Assembly: GCF_900625095.1 (NCBI RefSeq)
Contig: NZ_LR130760.1
Span: 1,541,354 to 1,605,353 of the forward strand
Length of the DNA stretch: 64,000 nucleotides
Reading direction: 5' to 3'
DNA from: Acinetobacter ihumii
GTDB lineage: Bacteria; Pseudomonadota; Gammaproteobacteria; Pseudomonadales; Moraxellaceae
Shown here: positions 1-7,856 of the stretch, piece by piece
How positions within the stretch are numbered: the stretch's first letter is position 1
Layout of the letters: every line of letters starts with the position of its first letter
Made by a program: the position numbers and the translations under genes
Notes under the pieces: generated by a model
Seen by the model: the letters and a program-made list of their open reading frames with translations, nothing else
Databases searched by the model: none
What the model was told of the DNA's origin: nothing

Positions 1-363
1 TGAAAAGTGTCTATTTCATTCAAAACAGAGATCATCTATTTTAGATAATTCTGTCCATTAGACTCAAATCTTTCAGGCTTTTAACAGCGTCAGTTATACT
101 AGTCAATTCTGAAAAAAATCTTAAAAATTTTTGTAGGTTTTTCTTAACTTTACAGTCATATTTCAATTTTTTTAAATTTATAATTTAGCGTTTTAAGCAC
201 TTGTTTTTGTATAAAAAACGCCCCATAAAAGCGTGATGGAATAGGCATTTTAGAATCAAAAAAAGATGACAAAAAGTCATCTTCTGAATAAATAAATCAC
301 AATAAAGCTAAAACAATCAACTTAATTTTTCAAAAATAAACCGAGTTTAACTACAATCAGTAT
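1..363. other. AT-rich intergenic region at left edge
   Basis: No convincing coding region is visible on either strand. The only clear structure is the terminator hairpin at 258-283, which serves the minus-strand gene to the right. The rest is AT-rich sequence with short A and T runs, and may contain the upstream region of a gene beyond the window edge. Confidence 0.5.
258..283 (-). terminator. Rho-independent terminator of the unknown gene at 364-759
   Basis: AAGATGAC at 263-270 pairs perfectly with GTCATCTT at 276-283 around a 5-nt loop. Read on the minus strand, the stem is followed by a run of T (A run 258-264 on the plus strand). It lies about 80 bases past the stop of the minus-strand gene. 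Confidence 0.75.
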
Positions 364-759
364 TTAATATTCAATGGCCGTAAAATTCGGATGTTCCGCC
401 ATCTGCTCTAAATAATAACGCTCTTTCTGATATAAATATTTATATAATCGGTTAATCCACTGACCACGTCGAAAAATCTTAATTTTTTTTGTGGTTCCAT
501 CATAATCCAATAACACAATTTTCGCGTCTTGTTGGAACAAGGTAATACGATAGCTGGTATTTTGTTGTAAGTTAAAAGAAGTGACTTCTTTAATAATTTC
601 AACTTTGTATTCGCCATCCAGCCAATAATGACGATCGAAGTTAATTTTTTCTTGAACCCATAAAGGCTTAACGTCTTCCTCTGTGGTGTCCAGCATAAAA
701 AAGTGATCTAATTCTTTTAAAAGCTCAGTAACAGTTAAATCTGAATAGTCATTCATCAT
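364..759 (-). CDS. Conserved hypothetical protein, 131 aa
   Basis: I do not recognise a named family. The product is about 131 residues, soluble, with no signal peptide or membrane segment, and it alternates acidic stretches with aromatic and basic ones (a Lys/Arg-rich part near the middle, then a Tyr-rich C-terminal part). An upstream in-frame start at 813 would add a hydrophobic N-terminal tail. The ATG at 759 has GAG six bases before it and the next codon is also ATG (756), so either is preferred. The gene stands alone between AT-rich spacers with its own terminator. That it is a real gene is fairly safe; its function is unknown. Confidence 0.65.
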   Translation of the reverse strand: MMNDYSDLTVTELLKELDHFFMLDTTEEDVKPLWVQEKINFDRHYWLDGEYKVEIIKEVTSFNLQQNTSYRITLFQQDAKIVLLDYDGTTKKIKIFRRGQWINRLYKYLYQKERYYLEQMAEHPNFTAIEY

Positions 760-1146
760 GATCATCTCGAATATTATTGCTTTTATATCAAATAACCTTA
801 AATCAAACAGCACAGAAGAGTTCTACTACTCAACACTATTTTAATAAAACTCTGCCTTGGATTTATTTTACAACATAGAAAGCCAAATCGATCGCAAGAA
901 TTGTTATACAATTTTTACATAATTATTTTATAAAATGAGTTCATTCGTAGAATGCATAGATGCTTTTCACTAAATATGCATTCCAATATAGTTTACTGAC
1001 TAGACAGATTAGTTTACTTTTCAATATTTCACTCATATTTTTACTCGTATATTTAGCGTAAAAACATTAATTTCTTTCATCTTTTTTTAAATTGTTTTTT
1101 ATTTCTCTCTAAAAGAAAAATAAAAAACAACCTGAAAACAAATCTT
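760..1146. other. AT-rich spacer between unknown gene and FKBP gene
   Basis: No gene is visible. The stretch presumably carries the promoter for the minus-strand gene at 364-759. At its right end is a long AT-rich inverted repeat (1092-1130), annotated separately. No clear -35/-10 pair was identified. Confidence 0.5.
1092..1130 (-). terminator. Long AT-rich inverted repeat, probable terminator of the FKBP gene
   Basis: TTGTTTTTTATTT (1092-1104) is matched perfectly by AAATAAAAAACAA (1118-1130). After one mismatch, three further pairs (TCT/AGA) close on a 5-nt loop. It begins 17 bases past the FKBP stop on the minus strand. The stem is almost all A-T, so it is weaker than a normal GC-rich terminator. 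Confidence 0.5.
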
Positions 1147-1488
1147 TTATTGATCTCTGGTTTTAACATCAAATAATTCAATTTCAAAAATCAGATTTGA
1201 ATTTGCTGGAATAATTTTACCCATTTTACGTTCGCCGTAAGCGAGATGTGCAGGAACAATCAGTTTACGCTTGCCACCGACTTTCATTCCCATAATGCCC
1301 TGATCCCAACCTTTAATGACCCGACCTGTTCCAATCACTGTTTCAAAATAATTGCCACGATCTAGCGAAGAATCAAATTTGGTGCCATCTTCCAGCCAAC
1401 CTGTGTAGTGCGTGGTAATCAAAGCCCCTTTTACCGCCTCTTTACCCTCACCTATTTTTAAATCAATAATCTCTAATTCTGTTGTCAT
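1147..1488 (-). CDS. FKBP-type peptidyl-prolyl cis-trans isomerase
   Basis: A single compact FKBP domain of 113 residues that catalyses cis-trans isomerisation of Xaa-Pro bonds. Family hallmarks are visible: YTGWLEDGTKFDSS near the start, VIKGWDQGIMGMKVGGKR in the middle, LAYGER, and a closing strand NLIFEIELFDVK. There is no signal peptide or lipobox, so it is probably cytoplasmic, like the small FkpB/SlyD-class or stand-alone FKBPs, but it lacks the His-rich tail of SlyD. The start at 1488 is chosen because a GGAG Shine-Dalgarno lies six bases before it; the upstream in-frame ATG at 1500 overlaps that GGAG. A yaeQ gene lies 35 bases upstream on the same strand, so the two may be co-transcribed. 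Confidence 0.93.
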   Translation of the reverse strand: MTTELEIIDLKIGEGKEAVKGALITTHYTGWLEDGTKFDSSLDRGNYFETVIGTGRVIKGWDQGIMGMKVGGKRKLIVPAHLAYGERKMGKIIPANSNLIFEIELFDVKTRDQ

Positions 1489-1523
1489 CGCTTGCTCCAT
1501 AAAAAAATAATGAAAGGATCACC

Positions 1524-2057
1524 TTAACCTTGTAAAAGTGTCCATTGAATTTCAACCTGTGCTTGATCACCCAGTAATGTCCATTCACCATCCATCACAT
1601 TAAGTTGTAATTGCATGGTACGCTGACACAGTTGTTGCAATTGCGCTGAACTCTCTGCTGACAATTGCCACACTTGCACATTTTCCAGGGTCTTAATTTT
1701 AGCATTACGTTTCCACCAGTCATCGACCTGTGTGCCATACGCAATCACCACAACTTGCTTACAACGCGCCGCAGCTTTTTTGACTTTATCCTCAGAAGGC
1801 AGACCGACTTCAATCCATTGCTCTAGCTGACCCGTCAAATCTTTTTTCCACAGTGCTGGTTCATCACTTTCAAATAAATCTTTGGTAAATTCCAGTTGTT
1901 CGTCTGCATAGCGGGCAAATGCCACAATACGAACCATTAAACGTTCTAAAGTCTCAGAAGGATGCAATGCCAGTGTAAGTTGATAATCAGCATATTGGTG
2001 CTGATCCATATCAGCAATATTCAAATCCGCTTTATAAATTGTTGCCTTAAGCGCCAT
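1524..2057 (-). CDS. yaeQ: YaeQ family protein
   Basis: A 177-residue protein matching the YaeQ family along its whole length: an N-terminal ALKATIYKADLNIADMD, a central segment LPSEDKVKKAAARCKQVVVIAYG, and the C-terminal strand-rich half. YaeQ proteins have a fold related to PD-(D/E)XK nucleases, but no enzymatic activity is firmly assigned. E. coli YaeQ has been linked to suppression of RfaH loss, which has been questioned. There is no signal peptide and the length is typical. It sits just upstream of the FKBP gene on the minus strand and is divergent from the dicarboxylate symporter. The family call is safe; the role is open. Confidence 0.92.
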   Translation of the reverse strand: MALKATIYKADLNIADMDQHQYADYQLTLALHPSETLERLMVRIVAFARYADEQLEFTKDLFESDEPALWKKDLTGQLEQWIEVGLPSEDKVKKAAARCKQVVVIAYGTQVDDWWKRNAKIKTLENVQVWQLSAESSAQLQQLCQRTMQLQLNVMDGEWTLLGDQAQVEIQWTLLQG

Positions 2058-2266
2058 AACAAAACCATCTATTTTTGATGGGCGCTAGCATACCCGATTT
2101 TGAATATGACATAGAAGTCATCTGCTTGTTGTCTTTATTCATACACGTGCTATTGCTTAGAGCGTGCTCATTGCACCTTATCCGCTTAAATTTATCTTTT
2201 TCTGCTTCAAACTGGCGAGTTTCTTGCAATATATGGGCGATTTCACAGTAACGAAGAAGCGGCATT

Positions 2267-3526
2267 ATGTGGCTAAAAATTAAATCCAGTCTTTTCCTGC
2301 AAGTCATTATTGCACTGATTCTAGGCATCATCCTCGGTTTAAGTTTTCATGATTTTTCCTTAAATTTAAAGCCTTTAGGGGACGGCTTTATTTCCCTGAT
2401 TAAAATGCTGATTGCTCCGATTGTGTTTTGTGTGGTGGTTCTTGGTATTTATGGGGCAAGTGACATTAAAAAGATGGGCAAAGTAGGTGCAAAAACGATT
2501 CTTTATTTTGAAGTAGTCACCACTATTGCACTCATATTGGGCATCGCGGTCGCTTATGTATTTAAACCGGGCGTCGGTATGAATATTGATATCACCACCC
2601 TCGATAGCAAGGATCTGAGTACCTACACGGAACGTGCGCATGCCATCAGTTCAGGCTCAGATTTTATCTTGCATATCATTCCTAAAACCTTGTTTGGGGC
2701 TTTTAGTGATGGAGATATTCTTCAAGTTTTACTGATTGCAATCTTGTTTGGGGTAAGCTCATTACTGATACCCAAACAATTTTCAACAATAGTGTGTCAG
2801 GGACTTGAAGCTTTCTCTGAAGTTTTATTTAAGATGATGGGCTTAATTATCCGACTTGCTCCACTAGGGGTACTCGGTTCAGTCGCCTATACCACAGCCA
2901 AGTTTGGCTTAGATTCTCTGATGCAATTGGGTTATCTGGTGATTTTGTTTTATCTCACCTGTATCGTCTTTGTGATTGTGATTTTGGGTTCAATACTTAA
3001 AATCGCAGGTTTAAATATTTTCAAATTTTTAAACTATTTTAAAGATGAACTTTCAATTGTTTTAGGGACAGCTTCTTCAGATTCAGTCTTGCCTCAAATT
3101 ATGAAAAAACTCCGGGCACTGGGCATTAAAGACTCAACGGTGGGTTTGGTAATTCCTACAGGCTATTCGTTTAACCTAGATGGCTTTTCTATTTATTTAA
3201 CGTTGGGGGTAATTTTTATCGCGCAGGCATGCAATATTGATTTGTCCATGCATGACCTGATCGCCATTTTACTGGTGTCACTGGTGACCTCAAAAGGTGC
3301 ACATGGAATTCCAGGCTCGGCATTGGTCATTTTGGCAGCGACTTTATCCGTCATTCCAAGTCTTCCAGCCATTGGACTGGTGTTACTGCTTTCTGTTGAC
3401 TGGTTTATTGGAATCGTGCGTGCTTGTACCAACCTGATCGGTAACTGTGTTGCGACTGTAGTGATCGCGCATTGGGAAAAAGATATTGATCATGTACAAG
3501 CGAAAGCAGTGCTTGATCAAAAGTAA
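2267..3526 (+). CDS. Dicarboxylate/amino acid:cation symporter (DctA/DAACS family)
   Basis: A 419-residue inner-membrane symporter of the DAACS family, which brings in C4-dicarboxylates or acidic amino acids with H+ or Na+. The N-terminus (SSLFLQVIIALILGIILGL) is the first of about eight membrane segments. The signature loops are present: TASSDSVLPQIMKKL (the serine-rich re-entrant loop), VIPTGYSFNLDG, and SKGAHGIPGSALVILAATLS, followed by ACTNLIGNCVATVVIA in the last helix. The loops are closer to DctA (succinate, fumarate, malate) than to glutamate carriers. SKGAHGIPGS differs from the usual DctA SKGAAGVTGS, so the exact substrate is uncertain. The gene is monocistronic and converges on the GTPase gene. 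Confidence 0.9.
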   Translation: MWLKIKSSLFLQVIIALILGIILGLSFHDFSLNLKPLGDGFISLIKMLIAPIVFCVVVLGIYGASDIKKMGKVGAKTILYFEVVTTIALILGIAVAYVFKPGVGMNIDITTLDSKDLSTYTERAHAISSGSDFILHIIPKTLFGAFSDGDILQVLLIAILFGVSSLLIPKQFSTIVCQGLEAFSEVLFKMMGLIIRLAPLGVLGSVAYTTAKFGLDSLMQLGYLVILFYLTCIVFVIVILGSILKIAGLNIFKFLNYFKDELSIVLGTASSDSVLPQIMKKLRALGIKDSTVGLVIPTGYSFNLDGFSIYLTLGVIFIAQACNIDLSMHDLIAILLVSLVTSKGAHGIPGSALVILAATLSVIPSLPAIGLVLLLSVDWFIGIVRACTNLIGNCVATVVIAHWEKDIDHVQAKAVLDQK

Positions 3527-3563
3527 TCCCAAACTAAAACCAATCAGATAAAAAAGTAATAAG

Positions 3564-3602
3564 AAAAAAACGGTCAGCTAGAAACTACATTAGGTTTCTA
3601 GC
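3564..3602 (-). terminator. Terminator of the COG0523 GTPase gene, overlapping its stop codon
   Basis: GCTAGAAAC (3577-3585) and GTTTCTAGC (3594-3602) form a perfect 9-bp stem around an 8-nt loop. On the minus strand it is followed after a few bases by a 7-T run (A run 3564-3570). The gene's TAA stop (3590-3592) lies inside the loop. Confidence 0.7.
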
Positions 3603-4588
3603 CTACATGCCAATAAATCGGTTTCCAGTTTTAGCCAGTTATGTTCATGCTGGCTAATCATCTCAATGCGATTATCAATATTTTCCTCACCCGATTTATA
3701 ATTGAATTGCTCAGGATTGCAATTAAAATACATCCAGCCTTGATGGGTATGAAAAATAGCCTTGAGACGCAGCCAGTCTTTTTGAGCACATAACACGTCC
3801 AGCAACTGATCAAAATCAAATACCCAGCGACGGGGAAATTTCCAGCCTGCAACCAGATAACCTTGCGCATGCTCGACATAATGATATGGCAGTTGTTTGA
3901 TTTCGGTTACCGCTTCCTGAATGGACTGCTGTCTTTGTTGAATTAACAAAGGTTGAATTTTACGTTCTATTGTACGATGTGGCTGATCAATCTGCTTTAA
4001 ATCCAGCTCACCATGCGCTGTTTTCAACCATTGTTGTTGATATACCGCATATTCCTGTTGCAGTTGCTCAAGAGCCAGATCATCTTCAAATGTCATAATA
4101 TCTGTATGAGAAATCACGATGATTTCAGCCGCTTTGATTTGATCTTCATATAAATTGTGTTTGACCCAAGCACGATCATGCAAACGGCTTCCGTCCACCA
4201 CAGTGACCAACGCTCGCATATCTAGACTACTCTGCCAGTGCGGCTCAGTCAGTTGCTCCATCAATTGAGCAGGATGCCCCAAACCTGTGGGTTCTATAAA
4301 TAGTCGATTGGGTTGAGCATCTGTCAGTAATCGAGCCAACGCAATATGAAGTGGCAATTGACTACTACAGCACATGCACCCCCCCAACAGCTCTTTTATT
4401 TCAAAACCCTGCTGCTGTGGTAATAATTGCTGATCGATACCAATTTGACCAAATTCATTCATCAGGATCGCCCAAACTTCATGCTCAGGTTTTTGTTGCA
4501 ATAAATGCTGTAAAAGTGTGGTTTTGCCCGCACCTAAAAAACCTGACAGAATATGGGTTGGAACAATTTTAGATTGGATAATTTTCAC
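3590..4588 (-). CDS. COG0523 (CobW/YjiA-like) GTPase, putative metal chaperone
   Basis: A 332-residue G3E-family P-loop GTPase. Walker A is GFLGAGKTTLL (GAGKTT at residues 19-24). The metal-binding GGCMCC motif (CMCC 71-74) is intact, and the switch motif EPTGLGHP follows at 99-106. The C-terminal half is a CobW_C domain ending in a His-containing tail (SQHEHNW). The base-recognition motif reads SHTD rather than NKxD. Family members deliver or sense zinc, cobalt or nickel. The length is close to E. coli YjiA and shorter than the His-loop-rich ZigA/ZagA type, so the metal is not assigned. The start is a GTG at 4588 with a poor ribosome-binding site. The gene is isolated, with its own terminator. 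Confidence 0.88.
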   Translation of the reverse strand: MKIIQSKIVPTHILSGFLGAGKTTLLQHLLQQKPEHEVWAILMNEFGQIGIDQQLLPQQQGFEIKELLGGCMCCSSQLPLHIALARLLTDAQPNRLFIEPTGLGHPAQLMEQLTEPHWQSSLDMRALVTVVDGSRLHDRAWVKHNLYEDQIKAAEIIVISHTDIMTFEDDLALEQLQQEYAVYQQQWLKTAHGELDLKQIDQPHRTIERKIQPLLIQQRQQSIQEAVTEIKQLPYHYVEHAQGYLVAGWKFPRRWVFDFDQLLDVLCAQKDWLRLKAIFHTHQGWMYFNCNPEQFNYKSGEENIDNRIEMISQHEHNWLKLETDLLACRLET

Positions 4589-5089
4589 GTAAGCTCAACC
4601 AGACAATGTAGTAATTAAACGCAGCAGTATTGAACATGTGTAGCTCAACAATTATGAGCTATCTTATCAACATTCTAAAAGTTCAGATTTATTTCGAATA
4701 GCTAAATTAAAATAATTATGTGATTAAACTCACACTCATAATCTACAAAAACATTATATTATAGTTTCATAAAAGGAATATCCAATTTTGAATGTGTGGT
4801 TGAATTTAAGGGTTTGTAAAATTAAGTAAATTAGCTGCTTTAATTTTGAACGGATTGAAATAAATACATACATTTTAAAGAACATTAAATTGTGTGATTT
4901 TTACAATAAAAACACATTCAAAGCCAAATTGTAACTTCAATGTAAATTTTCAGGTTAAGCATTGTGTCTAAGGTTGCTGGCAGTCAACTGAGCTCTTAGC
5001 ATGAATATCAAGCGAAATGACTCGAATTCATTTTTGGGTGTTTAAATTTCAGCTTGTAATTTATTTAAATTAAATAAAGGATGCCTCCA
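4589..5089. other. AT-rich divergent intergenic region
   Basis: About 500 bases between the divergent GTPase gene and the small secreted-protein gene, with no credible coding region. It must carry both promoters. An imperfect palindrome, AAACATTATATTATAGTTT (4749-4767), resembles the AT-rich dyads bound by Fur/Zur-type regulators, but only six of nine pairs match. No RNA gene was recognised. Confidence 0.4.
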
Positions 5090-5323
5090 ATGAAACTTGT
5101 TAAAATTTTACTTGCTTCAACTTTTGCTTTAGCGACTGCTTCGACATTTGCGGCTAAAGCGGATTCTGCACAGGAACAGGATAAAGTTGTTGTATCTACT
5201 CAAGAGTCACCAGCGACTACAACTTCTTCACCTGAATCTGCTGCGGGTCAACCAACTTCAGCACAACCGGGTTCTGAAAATGCTGCTGAAGCTCAAGGTC
5301 AGCCTGCACAACCTGCTCAATAA
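5090..5323 (+). CDS. Small secreted Ala/Gln/Ser/Pro-rich protein
   Basis: A 77-residue protein with a clear Sec signal peptide: basic MKLVK, a hydrophobic core (ILLASTFALATAS) and a likely cleavage site TFA-AKA. The mature part is low-complexity, rich in Ala, Gln, Ser, Pro and Glu (PESAAGQPTSAQPGSENAAEAQGQPAQPAQ) and without cysteines, so it is probably a flexible periplasmic or exported peptide. The start at 5090 has AAAGG eight bases upstream; the in-frame ATG at 5081 directly abuts that ribosome-binding site and is unlikely to be used. A strong terminator follows. I do not recognise the family and propose no function. Confidence 0.75.
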   Translation: MKLVKILLASTFALATASTFAAKADSAQEQDKVVVSTQESPATTTSSPESAAGQPTSAQPGSENAAEAQGQPAQPAQ

Positions 5324-5390
5324 TGTGCTGAATCTCTCCACAAAACAGCATTTATTTTGATTTAAATTTCCCAGTTTAAATCACGGCTTG

Positions 5391-5434
5391 AGGGGTTGAA
5401 CCATTGCTGCGGTTCAGCCCCTTAACTGTTTTTT
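5391..5434 (+). terminator. Rho-independent terminator after the small secreted protein
   Basis: AGGGGTTGAACC (5391-5402) pairs with GGTTCAGCCCCT (5411-5422), a 12-bp stem with one G-T pair and an 8-nt loop. A T run at 5429-5434 follows. Confidence 0.75.
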
Positions 5435-5496
5435 AACGCTATCAGTTTTAAATCATCTCAATATAAAATTGATCTCACTATAAAACGTTGTTTTGA

Positions 5497-5961
5497 TCAG
5501 GTCGCATTCGATCGAAATGGAATACAGGCAGCTAAATCGTCACAACGTTGTCCCGTTTGTCGCTTGATAAAATAATCCTGAACCATTTGCGCCTGTTGCT
5601 CAATTCCATATTGAAAGAACTGCTTGCCTTGCTCCAGCACATAGCGATATTTTCGATCAAAAATACCCTGACGAATCAGTTTAACGCCCTGTTGAAACTG
5701 CCAGACATGTACAAGTTCATGAATAAACCATGATTGCAATTGAATCGATTGCTGTGCAAAATCTTCATGCCAATTGGCTGGATTAAAATAAATGTTGCCA
5801 TTCGGGCTGATCGCAAAATGTTGAATGACCCAGCGATGCGCAATAATCTGTACCCGATCAAGTTCAATAGCACGACCGAATACACTTGTAGCCAGATGTT
5901 TTTCAGCCTGTGTTAACTTACGTTTTCGCACGATTAAATATTGCTTGAGACCGTATATCAT
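5497..5961 (-). CDS. Putative zinc-metallopeptidase-like protein with HELVH motif (Vgr/Rhs-related annotation)
   Basis: A 154-residue protein with a zincin signature HELVHVWQ (H81, E82, H85), preceded by a hydrophobic SWFI stretch as expected for the active-site helix. There is no signal peptide, and the N-terminal third is basic (VRKRKLTQAEKHLA). Similar Acinetobacter proteins are often labelled 'Rhs/vgr-related', but no VgrG, Rhs or type VI secretion gene is nearby. The third zinc ligand cannot be placed by eye; later acidic positions (D102, E110) are possible. It lies alone between the secreted-protein terminator and the nadE upstream region. It could be a protease, or a scaffold that has lost activity. 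Confidence 0.6.
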   Translation of the reverse strand: MIYGLKQYLIVRKRKLTQAEKHLATSVFGRAIELDRVQIIAHRWVIQHFAISPNGNIYFNPANWHEDFAQQSIQLQSWFIHELVHVWQFQQGVKLIRQGIFDRKYRYVLEQGKQFFQYGIEQQAQMVQDYFIKRQTGQRCDDLAACIPFRSNAT

Positions 5962-6227
5962 GTTCTTACTGAAAAAATCTTAAATTTACTCATATAATGT
6001 TATGATAAATTGCATAAAAAATGTCAATTTGTACGTATTCCATAATAATATGCAAAAACTTGTCATTTTTTACGCCGAAAAACATTGTATTGGTATATAT
6101 TATCCAGCTTGCGCTTTAACGTATTACGTTTAAATTTAGTTTTTACCTCATACACAGAGTTGAATAAAAATAATGATAAATCAACATGTTGTGTATATCT
6201 GCATATATAATCTAGGATTAGGTTTGG

Positions 6228-7856
6228 ATGAAAAGTTTTAAAATTGCCCTTGCCCAATTTTCACCGCATATTGGCAATATAGACTCAAACGCTCAAAAAA
6301 TGATTGAGCAAGCACTTGAAGCAAAAAAACAAAATGCTGATTTAATTATATTTCCCGAACTTTCAGTGATCGGCTATCCTGCTGAAGACCTTTTATTACG
6401 TCCAGCTCTTGCCAAACGTACACAAAAGGCATTTGAAAAGCTTGCTGAAGTTAAAGATATCGTGATGGTGTTTGGTTTTGTGCATCAAACTCAAGAAGGT
6501 CAACGTTATAACTCGGCTGCCGTCATGAAAGATGGGCAAGTGCTTGGGATTTATAATAAGCATAATTTGCCAAACTATAGTGTATTTGACGAAAAACGCT
6601 ATTTTAATGAAGGTCATCAGCATCTTGTTTTTGAATATCTGGGACATAAGTTCGGAGTATTGATTTGTGAGGATATCTGGTCACTCAATACCGTTAAACA
6701 AGTGGCTCAGCTCAATGTCGATAGTATTCTGGTTTTAAATGCATCCCCTTATGAAGTAGGAAAACCACAGCATCGTGTGCAAACTCTGACTGAATTATCC
6801 AAGCAATTTAATGTCAATCTGATCTATGTTAATCAGGTCGGTGGTCATGATGATCTGATTTTTGATGGCAGTAGTTTTATTGTGAACCATGACAGTTCAC
6901 TTGCCTTAAAAGCCCCTAGCTTTAAAGAAGCACTTTACTTCACAGATTTTAATCCTGAATACAAAAAATTTAATATTACAGATCCATCTCCAAATCTGGA
7001 TGCCATTGCGGAAATTTATCAGGGTCTGGTCATGGCGACTCGTGACTATGTGCAACGCTCAGGTTTTCCGGGTGTAATTTTGGGACTTTCTGGCGGTATT
7101 GATTCTGCGTTAACGCTGGCAATAGCAGTCGATGCATTAGGTCCTGATAAAGTTCAGGCGGTGATGATGCCATATACCTATACCGCTCAAATTAGTGTTG
7201 AAGATGCTTCTGAACAAGCTCGCCGTATGGGAATTACCTTTGGTATTGCTGAAATACACAATGTTGTGAATAGCTTTATGCAAACCCTGTATCCATTTTT
7301 TGGAAACAGCCCTGCCGATGCCACTGAAGAGAACTTGCAGGCGCGCGCGCGCGGTACATTGTTAATGGGTTTATCCAATAAATTTGGAAATCTCGTACTT
7401 TCGACAGGGAATAAATCTGAACTGGCAGTCGGCTACTGTACACTATATGGTGATATGGTCGGTGGATTTTCAGTTTTGAAAGATGTGTATAAAACCATCG
7501 TATTTGAACTTGCTAAATATCGTAATAGCCTGAGCGATACACCTGTGATTCCTGAACGTGTCATTACGCGTCCACCGTCCGCGGAACTGCGCCCAGATCA
7601 AAAAGATCAGGACTCATTACCTGCTTATGATATTCTGGATGCAATTTTGTACGCCTATATTGAAGAAGATCAAAGTCAGGCTGATATTATTGCCAAAGGT
7701 TTTGATCAGGCTGTAGTAGAAAAAGTGATTCGTTTGGTCGATCGAAACGAATATAAACGCCGTCAAGGCGCAATTGGACCGCGTATTAGCTCACGTGCCT
7801 TTAGTCGTGAACGTCGCTACCCGATTGTAAATGGTTGGAGACCAGATGACGCATAA
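6228..7856 (+). CDS. nadE: Glutamine-dependent NAD+ synthetase
   Basis: A 542-residue two-domain enzyme that converts nicotinate adenine dinucleotide (NaAD) to NAD+ using ATP and ammonia from glutamine. The N-terminal nitrilase-like glutaminase domain has the Glu-Lys-Cys triad: E44 in IFPELS, K111 in YNKHNLPNYSVFDE, C147 in VLICEDIW. The C-terminal synthetase domain has the ATP-pyrophosphatase P-loop LSGGIDSALT (SGGIDS 288-293), and STGNKSE and GDMVGG downstream. The length matches the two-domain bacterial type rather than the short ammonia-dependent one. A TATAAT hexamer at 6206-6211 lies close to the ATG, with a small palindrome (CAACATGTTG, 6182-6191) before it. The next gene overlaps its end by 11 bases. 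Confidence 0.97.
   Translation: MKSFKIALAQFSPHIGNIDSNAQKMIEQALEAKKQNADLIIFPELSVIGYPAEDLLLRPALAKRTQKAFEKLAEVKDIVMVFGFVHQTQEGQRYNSAAVMKDGQVLGIYNKHNLPNYSVFDEKRYFNEGHQHLVFEYLGHKFGVLICEDIWSLNTVKQVAQLNVDSILVLNASPYEVGKPQHRVQTLTELSKQFNVNLIYVNQVGGHDDLIFDGSSFIVNHDSSLALKAPSFKEALYFTDFNPEYKKFNITDPSPNLDAIAEIYQGLVMATRDYVQRSGFPGVILGLSGGIDSALTLAIAVDALGPDKVQAVMMPYTYTAQISVEDASEQARRMGITFGIAEIHNVVNSFMQTLYPFFGNSPADATEENLQARARGTLLMGLSNKFGNLVLSTGNKSELAVGYCTLYGDMVGGFSVLKDVYKTIVFELAKYRNSLSDTPVIPERVITRPPSAELRPDQKDQDSLPAYDILDAILYAYIEEDQSQADIIAKGFDQAVVEKVIRLVDRNEYKRRQGAIGPRISSRAFSRERRYPIVNGWRPDDA

Noticed and set aside
5497..5961. Type VI secretion VgrG protein
   Set aside because: At 154 residues it is far too short for VgrG and lacks its gp27/gp5-like domains; only the HExxH motif is clear.
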